DNA of 6,838 bases. It comes from Thiohalocapsa sp. (GTDB taxonomy: Bacteria > Pseudomonadota > Gammaproteobacteria > Chromatiales > Chromatiaceae). Position numbers and translations under genes: made by a program. Positions within the stretch are counted from its first letter, which is position 1. Each line of letters begins with the position of its first letter. Below are positions 1 to 5,158 of the stretch, piece by piece. Location of the stretch: NCBI RefSeq assembly GCF_019695415.1, contig NZ_JAIFKJ010000241.1:1-6838 (forward strand), written 5' to 3'. The notes under the pieces are model-generated. The model saw only the letters and a list, made by a program, of their open reading frames with translations, was not told where the DNA came from and searched no databases.

Positions 1-1
1 A

Positions 2-439
2 AGGCAGCCCCGGGGCAAGGCCGTGTCCGGGTCCTCGTGGCGCCGGGTGGGTTCGGCGCTGCGGCGGGGCCTGACGGGGGCCGGGCGGGCGGGTCTCGCC
101 GCGCGGCTCGAGGCCCGGGGCCGCGACGCCGCCCGCCTGCCGCCTGCGCCCGAGCCGGCGCGGCGGCGCGCGATCAGCGCCGCGAACAAGCAGCTGCTGC
201 GGGATCAGCTTGCGGTGGCCGCGGTTGCCGCCGCGGCGGACGATATCCCCCTGCTGGACGCGGCTCTGTTTGGCGCGCAGCGCTTGAGTGGACCACCGTA
301 TCGGGGAGCGGGGCCGCGCGGCCGCGACTTGGCGGCGGCGATCTCCGTGTTGCGTGAGGGTTTGCGGGCGCCGGTGCCTCTGCCTGCGCCTCCAGCCACG
401 CAGGCGCCGACGCCACCGCTGTCGGCTCCGCTGCGCTGA
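2..439 (+). CDS. Unidentified protein, C-terminal part (runs off left edge)
   Basis: The frame is open from the first full codon at base 2 to a TGA at 437-439, with no upstream stop, so this is probably the 3' end of a longer gene. A GTG at 23 could start a 138-residue protein, but I see no clear ribosome binding site before it. Third codon positions are strongly G/C-rich, as expected of a real gene in this genome. The visible part begins with an Arg/Gly/Ala-rich basic stretch, then has an Ala/Leu-rich, probably helical segment (about residues 47-80 from the GTG), a short LLDAALFG-like motif, another helix (LAAAISVLREGL), and a Pro/Ala-rich tail. The combination of a basic stretch, helices and a L-D-x-A-L-[FY]-G-like motif faintly recalls the cytoplasmic C-terminus of BatD-type proteins, but that resemblance is too weak for a name. 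It converges on the reductase gene downstream. Confidence 0.5.
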   Translation, partial: RQPRGKAVSGSSWRRVGSALRRGLTGAGRAGLAARLEARGRDAARLPPAPEPARRRAISAANKQLLRDQLAVAAVAAAADDIPLLDAALFGAQRLSGPPYRGAGPRGRDLAAAISVLREGLRAPVPLPAPPATQAPTPPLSAPLR

Positions 440-474
440 GCATAGCCCGATCTATTGAGCATCCCGCCCCGGCT

Positions 475-502
475 GGGAAGTGCCAATCAATCGGCGCTTC
501 CC
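475..502 (+). terminator. Stem-loop between convergent genes, likely terminator
   Basis: GGGAAGTGCC (475-484) pairs with GGCGCTTCCC (493-502) around an 8-base loop, AATCAATC. This gives a 10-bp stem with one wobble. The wobble is G-U in RNA from the + strand but an A-C mismatch in RNA from the - strand, so the fold suits the upstream + gene (stop at 439) better than the reductase (stop at 522). No T-run follows on either side, so it is not a canonical intrinsic terminator. It may work with Rho or protect 3' ends. Confidence 0.5.
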
Positions 503-521
503 GTAAGGCTGCGGCCGCGGG

Positions 522-1541
522 TCAGCCCTTGTAAGTCGGGCTGTCGGCTGCGTACTCGAACGCGTCCGAGAAGAGATGATCCGGCGACAGACCGCGCGCC
601 TCGAAGGCGGCGCGTCCGGCCTCGACCATCACTGGCGGGCCGCTCATGTAGACGTCGTAATCACCGATATTCGGGTGGTCTTCCAGCACGGCCTCGTGCA
701 CATAGCCGCGGCGCCCGTCCCAGCTGGGTTCGGGCTGCGACAGCACGGGGGTGAAGCGGAAATTGGCGTGCTCGGCAGCCCAGCGCGCCGGCAGCTCCGG
801 CAGGTAGAGGTCGCGCTCGGCGCGAACCCCCCAATACAGGGTCATCGGTCGCTCGATGCCCATGTGAAAGGCGTGCTCCAGCAGGCCCTTGATGGGCGCG
901 AAGCCGGTTCCGCCGCCGACGAAGAGCATGGGCCGCTCGGACTGCTCGCGCAGCACGAAGCTGCCGAGCGGCCCTTGAATGCGCAGCACCGTCTTCTCCT
1001 TAAGCTCGTCGAAGATGTAATCGGTGAACTCACCGCCGGGAACCCGGCGGACGTGCAGCTCCATCAGCGCGTCGTCGTGGGGCGCATTGGCGATGGAGAA
1101 GGCGCGCTTGCGCCCGTCGGCCAGGATGAATTCCAGATACTGGCCGGCGAGGAACTGCAGACGCTGCGTCTCCGGCAGCTTGAGCCGCAGCCGGACTACA
1201 TCGTGGTTCAGCTGGGTCTTCTCGGCGACCCGGCAGGGCAGGATGCGCACCTCGATGTCGGCGACCGTCTCCAGCTCCGCGACGCGCAGTCGAATGTCGC
1301 TCTGCGGCACCGCCTGGCAGGTGAGGCAGGCATCATCCGGCTGTCCCGACAAGGCCTCGGTCTTGCCGCTGGGGTAACTGACGCGGCCGGCGAGGAGCTG
1401 GGCGGTGCAGCTGCCGCACTTGCCGTCCCGACAGCCGTATGGCAGGCCGATGCGCTGCGCGATGGCGGCCTCCAGCAGGGTCTGTCCGGGCTCGACGCGG
1501 AACTCGTGGCCGGCGGGCTCGGTGCTGACGGTGAAACTCAT
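522..1541 (-). CDS. Ferredoxin-fused FAD/NAD(P)H oxidoreductase (AscD-like)
   Basis: Soluble electron-transfer protein that passes electrons from NAD(P)H through FAD to a plant-type [2Fe-2S] cluster. The start is placed at 1541 (339 residues): family members begin like this MSFTVS, and GGAG lies 9 bases upstream. An ATG at 1568 would add nine residues but has no ribosome binding site. Residues 1-85 are the ferredoxin domain with cluster cysteines C37, C42, C45 and C75 (CX4CX2CX29C). The flavin domain follows, with the FAD motif RAFS at 146-149. The nucleotide-binding domain has GGGTGFAP at 209-216 and a YMSGPPVM motif near the C-terminus. Such proteins are often labelled CDP-6-deoxy-delta-3,4-glucoseen reductase (AscD), a dideoxysugar enzyme, but no sugar-nucleotide genes occur here. 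In gammaproteobacteria, homologues and the related flavin reductase Fre are found near ubiD, so a role in flavin or quinone metabolism is plausible (inference). The true electron acceptor is unknown. Confidence 0.93.
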   Translation of the reverse strand: MSFTVSTEPAGHEFRVEPGQTLLEAAIAQRIGLPYGCRDGKCGSCTAQLLAGRVSYPSGKTEALSGQPDDACLTCQAVPQSDIRLRVAELETVADIEVRILPCRVAEKTQLNHDVVRLRLKLPETQRLQFLAGQYLEFILADGRKRAFSIANAPHDDALMELHVRRVPGGEFTDYIFDELKEKTVLRIQGPLGSFVLREQSERPMLFVGGGTGFAPIKGLLEHAFHMGIERPMTLYWGVRAERDLYLPELPARWAAEHANFRFTPVLSQPEPSWDGRRGYVHEAVLEDHPNIGDYDVYMSGPPVMVEAGRAAFEARGLSPDHLFSDAFEYAADSPTYKG

Positions 1542-1584
1542 GGCCTGGAACTCCGGGCCGCTCCTCATCGGCGCGGCCAGTAAA

Positions 1585-1614
1585 CGTTGTCACAACGGGC
1601 GCGGACCTTAACAT
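1585..1614 (+). promoter_or_regulatory. Palindrome and possible promoter in the divergent gap
   Basis: CGTTGTCACAACG (1585-1597) is a perfect 13-bp palindrome around a central C, in the gap between the divergent reductase and SDR genes. It is the size and shape of a small dimeric regulator site. On the + strand it contains TTGTCA (1588-1593), followed 15 bases later by TAACAT (1609-1614). That makes a weak sigma70-like promoter for the SDR gene with a leader of about 90 bases. On the - strand I see no convincing promoter. The palindrome is seen directly; promoter and operator roles are inferred. Confidence 0.3.
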
Positions 1615-1710
1615 GTCGCGGTGTGCGGGCGGCTGCGCAAGGCCGCCGGCCCGGGTATCGGCCCCCAACGCTGCCCACCCATTGAGAACGGCACAGGAGC
1701 AAGCAACATC

Positions 1711-2574
1711 GTGATCATCATCGGTTGCGGCTACATTGGCCGCCTGCTCGGCGCCCGGCTGGCTGCCGGCGGCGCATCGGTCACAGGCGTCGTGCGCAGC
1801 GCGGACAGCGCAGCGCTGTTGCCGCCGCTGGGTGTCAAAGCGTTGGCACTCGACCTGCTGCACGACCCGCTCGACGCGATCGACACCGCCGGCGCCGACA
1901 TCTACCACCTGGCACCACCCCCTGCCGCAGGGCGCGAGGACCCGCTCACCGCACGCTTGATCGATCATTTCGCTGCGCGCGGACAGCCACGACGGCTGGT
2001 CTACGTCGGCACAACCGGTATCTACGGCGATTGCGGCGGAGAGTGGGTGGATGAGACCCGTACCCCGAGGCCTGCCGCGGATCGGGCACTGCGCCGCTGG
2101 GACGCGGAGGAGCGCCTGCGCGCCTGGCGCGCGGCTGGTGGTGCGGAGTTGGTGATCCTGCGCGTGGCGGGCATCTACGCCTGCGATCGTTTGCCGCTCG
2201 AGCGCATTCGCAGCGGCCAGCCCGTGGTGAGTGTCGACGAGGCGCCCTGGTCCAATCGCATCCACGCCGAAGATCTGGTGGAGATCTGCATGGCGGCGAT
2301 GGCGCGGGCGCCGGACGGTGCCGTCTACAACGTTTGCGACGGTCATCCGAGCACCATGACCGATTATTTCCTGCGCGTGGCAGAGGCGGCCGGCCTCGCG
2401 CCGCCGCCACAGATTCCGTTGGCGCAGGCGCCAGGCAAGGTCTCAGCGGGCATGCTCTCCTACCTGCGTGAGTCGCGGCGGCTCAGCAACCGCAAGCTGC
2501 TGGAAGAGCTCGGCGTGCGGCTGCGCTACCCGACCCTGGCGGCCGGGCTCGCGGACTGCTTCGCTGAAGGGTGA
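1711..2574 (+). CDS. YeeZ-like atypical SDR, NAD(P)-binding epimerase-like protein
   Basis: Member of the extended-type SDR superfamily resembling E. coli YeeZ, a group with no established substrate. The frame is open from 1621, but the GTG at 1711 is chosen. It has AGGAG at 1695-1699 and puts the dinucleotide-binding motif GCGYIG at residues 5-10, directly after the first beta strand (VIII), as the family expects. The product is 287 residues. A Rossmann fold follows, with the GTTGIYGDCGGEWVDE segment of extended SDRs (about residues 100-115). Where classical members have the catalytic YxxxK, this protein reads roughly RALRRWDAEERL, so Tyr and Lys are both missing. This is typical of the atypical-5/YeeZ group and makes ordinary SDR oxidoreduction doubtful. 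The C-terminus has the family's conserved SRRLSNRKLLEELG and a following YPTLAAGL. There is no signal peptide, so it is probably cytoplasmic. It is divergent from the reductase, and about 118 bases separate it from the lipoprotein gene. Confidence 0.9.
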   Translation: MIIIGCGYIGRLLGARLAAGGASVTGVVRSADSAALLPPLGVKALALDLLHDPLDAIDTAGADIYHLAPPPAAGREDPLTARLIDHFAARGQPRRLVYVGTTGIYGDCGGEWVDETRTPRPAADRALRRWDAEERLRAWRAAGGAELVILRVAGIYACDRLPLERIRSGQPVVSVDEAPWSNRIHAEDLVEICMAAMARAPDGAVYNVCDGHPSTMTDYFLRVAEAAGLAPPPQIPLAQAPGKVSAGMLSYLRESRRLSNRKLLEELGVRLRYPTLAAGLADCFAEG

Positions 2575-2614
2575 GCTCTGGTCGGCATTCCATGACGGCC
2601 GGGCGCAAACCCGT

Positions 2615-2642
2615 CTTGGTGCCTGCTTTTGCCTGCTAGACT
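2615..2642 (+). promoter_or_regulatory. Candidate sigma70 promoter for the lipoprotein gene
   Basis: TGCTAGACT (2634-2642) looks like an extended -10 element (TG-N-TAGACT). A weak -35 candidate, CTTGGT (2615-2620), lies 16 bases upstream. Transcription would start near 2649, about 45 bases before the lipoprotein ATG at 2693. The SDR stop is at 2574, so this would give the lipoprotein, and possibly the permease, its own promoter. Based on consensus matching only. Confidence 0.35.
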
Positions 2643-2692
2643 GCACTTGGCCCAGCCGACTGCGGCCCATTTAGCCACCGGAGTTGACCAAC

Positions 2693-2944
2693 ATGAACAT
2701 AGCCTCGACCATCATCGCGCTGACGCTCGTGATCGCACTGACGGCCTGCGGCGGCACGACAGCATCACGCACCACCACAGGTGCTGCTGCGGGTGCGGCT
2801 GCAGGCGCCGCCATCGGCTCGGCCAGCGCCAATGCAGGCAGGGGAGCGATGATCGGCGCTGCGGCGGGCGCGCTCGGCGGCTACGCCTACGATCAACATG
2901 AGAAACAAAAAGAGCGCCAAGCTCGGGAACGCGACGAGGACTGA
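2693..2944 (+). CDS. Small glycine-zipper lipoprotein
   Basis: Predicted 83-residue lipoprotein. The ATG at 2693 is preferred because GGAG (2680-2683) lies 9 bases upstream; an in-frame TTG at 2684 would only add MTN. Residues 1-18 form a short hydrophobic signal peptide ending in the lipobox L16-T17-A18-C19. The residue after the cysteine is Gly, not Asp, so sorting to the outer membrane is expected. Two exact GxxxGxxxGxxxG glycine zippers follow: G30/G34/G38/G42 and G51/G55/G59/G63. They would form a tightly packed helical hairpin in or on the membrane. The tail from 67 is short and highly charged (DQHEKQKERQARERDED). This is the layout of the YMGG/SlyB-like glycine-zipper envelope proteins, which are tied to envelope integrity but mostly have no defined biochemical role. 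The Cu/Zn permease gene follows on the same strand after about 110 bases; a shared transcript is possible but unproven. Confidence 0.85.
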   Translation: MNIASTIIALTLVIALTACGGTTASRTTTGAAAGAAAGAAIGSASANAGRGAMIGAAAGALGGYAYDQHEKQKERQARERDED

Positions 2945-3011
2945 GGCCTCGAACTTGCTGACAAAGCGGCTCATTGCGTGAGATGCGCAGAACAGCCGGC
3001 TCCACGAGACA

Positions 3012-3031
3012 AGCGCCAAGCAATCGGCGTT
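3012..3031 (+). other. Small hairpin upstream of the permease start
   Basis: AGCGCC (3012-3017) pairs with GGCGTT (3026-3031), one G-U included, around the loop AAGCAATC. It ends 22 bases before the chosen ATG of the permease and overlaps the alternative TTG start at 3030. Its loop and inner stem resemble the stem-loop at 475-502 (loop AATCAATC, inner stem GCC/GGC). The stem is short, so chance is a real possibility. Confidence 0.25.
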
Positions 3032-3053
3032 GCCCAAGCAGCCACCCTTTGCC

Positions 3054-4346
3054 ATGCTCGACGCCCTAAGCCGCTTTCCCGCCGCCCTCTGGCAGATCCT
3101 GCTGGAGCTGTCGCCGTCGCTGCTGCTTGGGCTCTTCATCGCGGGGCTGGTGCATGTCTATGTGCCGGCTGCTGCCATCCACAAGCGGCTCAGCCGTCCG
3201 GACCTCGCGAGCACGGTGCGAGCATCGGTGCTTGGGGTGCCCCTGCCGCTGTGCTCGTGTGGCGTCATTCCGACGGCACTTGGGCTGCGCAAGGCCGGCG
3301 CCTCGAAGGGGGCCACCACCTCGTTCATGATCAGCACGCCGCAGACCGGTGTGGACTCTATTCTCGTGAGTGCCGCGTTCCTCGGCTGGCCGTTTGCGAT
3401 TTTCAAGGTCGTCGCCGCCTTCGTCACCGGCGTCATCGGCGGGGTCTTGGTCAATCGATTCGCGTCACGGCGTGCCGAGGGCGCGAGCGCACAGGGCAGC
3501 ACGACGCTGAACGCGCCCGGGCAGGACCGCGGTGTTCTGGGTGCGGTGCGCTACGCCATCTTTGACTTGCTCGCGGCCATCGATCTCTGGCTCATCGCCG
3601 GTGTGCTGGTGGCAGCAGCCATTACGGCGCTGGTACCGGGTGACTTCTTTGCCGGCCAGACCTGGTCGCAGGGTCTCGTCGGCATGCTCGTGGTACTGGC
3701 CATTTCGCTGCCGCTCTACGTCTGCACCACGGCCTCAGTGCCCATCGCGGCCTCGCTCATCGCGGCTGGGATGCCGGCTGGCTCGGCGCTGGTGTTCCTG
3801 ATGGCGGGGCCTGCGACCAATGTCGCTACCATCGGCGCCGTCTACCGCACATTGGGCGGTGTCGTGCTCGGCCTGTATCTTGGCACTGTGGTAGTCATGA
3901 GCCTGGGCTTTGGTCTGTTGTTCGATCAGGTGCTCACGGCCGCACCCGTGCTCCACGCGGCCCACGCACACGCGTCTGGCTGGCTGGGCACCCTGTCGGC
4001 ACTGGTGCTGCTCGCCCTGCTGGCGCTGCTCCAGTGGCAGCGCCGGCAGGCTGGACGTCCCGCCGCAGCGGCGGCCACCGGCGCTGGCGGCGAAGCAGCG
4101 GGCGACTTGGTGCTGCACGTCCAGGGCATGAGCTGCCAGCATTGCATCGGCAGCGTCAAGCGCTCGTTGGAGGCGATGGATACCGTGGCCGAGGCCGTCC
4201 CCGATCTCGCCACGGGCCGGGTGCGTATCGTCGGCGGCGGCTTTGCGGTGCCGACCCTGGTGCGCGCCATTGAGGATGCGGGCTTTTCCGTGAGCGGTGT
4301 GGAAAAGACCCAGGGCCGCGTTGACGCCCCAGGTTCCTTGGACTAG
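3054..4346 (+). CDS. SO_0444-type Cu/Zn efflux permease with C-terminal HMA domain
   Basis: Predicted inner-membrane exporter of soft metal ions, 430 residues from the ATG at 3054. A TTG at 3030 would add eight residues; neither start has a good ribosome binding site. The fold is the ArsP/DUF318 permease family (PF03773). The first repeat has VPLPLCSCGVIP with C67 and C69, then STPQTG at 94-99. The second repeat has YVCTTASVPIA with C224 and MAGPATN at 250-256. About eight membrane segments are visible, near 13-37, 55-78, 100-134, 173-195, 206-225, 228-255, 266-290 and 309-327. The linker at about 136-165 has no Cys or His. H301, H304 and H306 cluster before the last helix. An Ala-rich linker (331-349) leads to an HMA domain at about 351-413 with the metal site GMSCQHC (C361, C364). 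Family knowledge (Shewanella SO_0444) points to Cu/Zn efflux; the HMA domain fits delivery or sensing of Cu(I) or Zn(II). No MerR/ArsR-type regulator is in the window. Substrate is inferred. Confidence 0.92.
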   Translation: MLDALSRFPAALWQILLELSPSLLLGLFIAGLVHVYVPAAAIHKRLSRPDLASTVRASVLGVPLPLCSCGVIPTALGLRKAGASKGATTSFMISTPQTGVDSILVSAAFLGWPFAIFKVVAAFVTGVIGGVLVNRFASRRAEGASAQGSTTLNAPGQDRGVLGAVRYAIFDLLAAIDLWLIAGVLVAAAITALVPGDFFAGQTWSQGLVGMLVVLAISLPLYVCTTASVPIAASLIAAGMPAGSALVFLMAGPATNVATIGAVYRTLGGVVLGLYLGTVVVMSLGFGLLFDQVLTAAPVLHAAHAHASGWLGTLSALVLLALLALLQWQRRQAGRPAAAAATGAGGEAAGDLVLHVQGMSCQHCIGSVKRSLEAMDTVAEAVPDLATGRVRIVGGGFAVPTLVRAIEDAGFSVSGVEKTQGRVDAPGSLD

Positions 4347-4741
4347 ATTGCGGGTTAGGTCGCAGCGCGCAAAGGACTCGGGCTTAAGCTCCAGCATTGC
4401 AAAGCCACAAGGGCCGTCTTCGCGCCGCATGCGCGGCGGACACGGTCGCTGATCCGGGTGGCAATCGGTATCAACCGGTTGTGGGCCATCGCCCAGTGAT
4501 ATGCCCGGCTCGTTGCGCGCCCACCCCGCCCCTAGGCTGCGTAAGATTGCCCCGGCGTTTATGGAGCGCCCCGCGCCTGACGTCGCCCGCAGCTCGCGAG
4601 TCCTCGCCGTCCGCGTCTTGCGTGCAGTCGCGCCGCATACCTTCGAATACGGCCCCAAGGCCGTCTGTCGGTCGTCGGTTTGTGCGTTGGTCGACGACCG
4701 CTCCAGCGCGGGCAATGCACGGGTGCTGTCGAGAGAAAGCG
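4347..4741 (+). other. 395-base stretch with no convincing gene; RRM gene leader
   Basis: The + frame of the RRM gene is open back to 4397, but that extension is rich in Arg/Pro/Cys and has no family look, so I treat it as non-coding. No protein on the other strand is convincing either. Structured elements are present: a 10-bp palindrome CAACCGGTTG (4472-4481), a 5-bp hairpin TGGGC/GCCCA with loop CATC (4482-4495), and the 9-bp hairpin listed separately at 4669-4700. No clear terminator follows the permease, and I find no promoter with both boxes, only isolated TAGGCT and TAAGAT near 4535-4550. It may hold the RRM promoter plus a long 5' UTR, or an unrecognised small RNA. Confidence 0.4.
4669..4700 (+). 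promoter_or_regulatory. 5' leader hairpin upstream of the RRM gene
   Basis: CGGTCGTCG (4669-4677) is perfectly complementary to CGACGACCG (4692-4700), with a 14-base loop. In + strand RNA, three further wobble pairs (G4678-U4691, U4679-G4690, U4680-G4689) can extend the stem to 12 bp around an 8-base loop. It ends 41 bases before the ATG at 4742, inside the probable 5' UTR. Leaders of cold-inducible or self-regulating RNA-binding protein genes are often structured, so a post-transcriptional control element is plausible (inference). Confidence 0.4.
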
Positions 4742-5008
4742 ATGCGGATCTACGTAGGCAATTTGAAGTACTCGGTCACCGATGACGAGCTGCGCGAGAT
4801 GTTCAGCGAATTCGGTGACGTGGCGAGCGCGGACGTCATCAAGGACAAGTTCTCGGGCCAGTCCAAGGGCTTCGGCTTCGTGGATATGCCCAATGACGCC
4901 GAGGCGGGGGATGCCATTCAGGCGCTGAACGACTCCATGCACGACGGGCGCAAGCTCACTGTCAACGAGGCACGGCCGCGCACAGAGCGTCCGCCGCGGA
5001 AGTTCTAG
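4742..5008 (+). CDS. Single-RRM RNA-binding protein
   Basis: An 88-residue protein made almost entirely of one RNA recognition motif, of the kind found as small glycine-poor RRM proteins in proteobacteria and cyanobacteria. RNP-2 is IYVGNL at residues 3-8 and RNP-1 is KGFGFVDM at 42-49. The RNA-stacking aromatics Y4, F44 and F46 are present. The pattern beta-alpha-beta-beta-alpha-beta is complete, ending near KLTVNEARP (71-79), followed by a nine-residue basic tail (RTERPPRKF) instead of the long Gly-rich tail of plant or cyanobacterial relatives. The ATG at 4742 is chosen because the RRM begins at once; GAGAGAAAG just upstream is a modest ribosome binding site. Family members bind single-stranded RNA and some are cold-induced; the targets here are unknown. 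It sits alone, after a 395-base structured gap and before an inverted repeat and a G-rich repeat, converging on ubiD. Confidence 0.92.
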   Translation: MRIYVGNLKYSVTDDELREMFSEFGDVASADVIKDKFSGQSKGFGFVDMPNDAEAGDAIQALNDSMHDGRKLTVNEARPRTERPPRKF

Positions 5009-5036
5009 CGGGTCTCTGCCGGTTGGCCCGCGACGG

Positions 5037-5100
5037 CCGATGACAGCGGCCAAGCGGCATGGAGGTGGCGCGCGGCCGCGGGCTGCGCCGTTGTCATCGG
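5037..5100 (+). terminator. 14-bp inverted repeat downstream of the RRM gene
   Basis: CCGATGACAGCGGC (5037-5050) pairs with GCCGTTGTCATCGG (5087-5100), 14 positions with one wobble, across a 36-base GC-rich loop that contains the palindrome CGCGGCCGCG (5071-5080). The odd pair is G-U in + strand RNA and A-C in - strand RNA, so the fold favours the RRM transcript, whose stop is 28 bases upstream. There is no T-run, so an intrinsic terminator is uncertain; a 3'-end stabiliser or a bidirectional barrier between convergent genes fits as well. Confidence 0.45.
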
Positions 5101-5106
5101 GACCCT

Positions 5107-5136
5107 GATCGGGATCGGGATCGGGATCGGGATCGG
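5107..5136. repeat. Five exact tandem copies of GATCGG
   Basis: A perfect 6-bp repeat, five units with no mismatch, in the gap between the convergent RRM and ubiD genes. It gives five GATC sites at 6-bp spacing. On the + strand it forms regular GGG runs at 5111, 5117, 5123, 5129 and 5135, then another at 5140, separated by 2-3 bases. On the - strand it reads (CCGATC)n, rich in C and poor in G. The unit number could change by replication slippage. Confidence 0.95.
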
Positions 5137-5158
5137 GCCGGGCGTCCCCAAGCTTGGT

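Noticed and set aside
576..1583. Long + strand open frame (335 codons) across the reductase gene
   Set aside because: It lies opposite a clear ferredoxin/flavin reductase. Long antisense frames are common in GC-rich genes; it shows no domain and no ribosome binding site.
1333..2346. Long - strand open frame (337 codons) spanning parts of two genes
   Set aside because: It crosses the divergent promoter region and overlaps the N-terminus of the reductase in another frame; its translation is low-complexity without motifs.
2955..2984. Promoter TTGCTG / TGAGAT before the permease
   Set aside because: The 18-base spacing is acceptable, but both boxes match poorly; no MerR-type dyad is visible between them.
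3735..4715. Long - strand open frame (326 codons) opposite the permease and the gap
   Set aside because: The overlap with the HMA-permease and its Arg/Ala/Gly-rich translation mark it as a shadow; no family features in the gap part.
4397..4741. N-terminal extension of the RRM protein by 115 residues
   Set aside because: The open frame has no internal stop, but the extension is unlike any domain, and the ATG at 4742 begins exactly at the RRM with a purine-rich site before it.
5107..5136. CRISPR-like or origin-like repeat
   Set aside because: Units are 6 bp with no spacers, so not CRISPR; five GATC sites alone, without DnaA boxes or an AT-rich region, do not make an origin.
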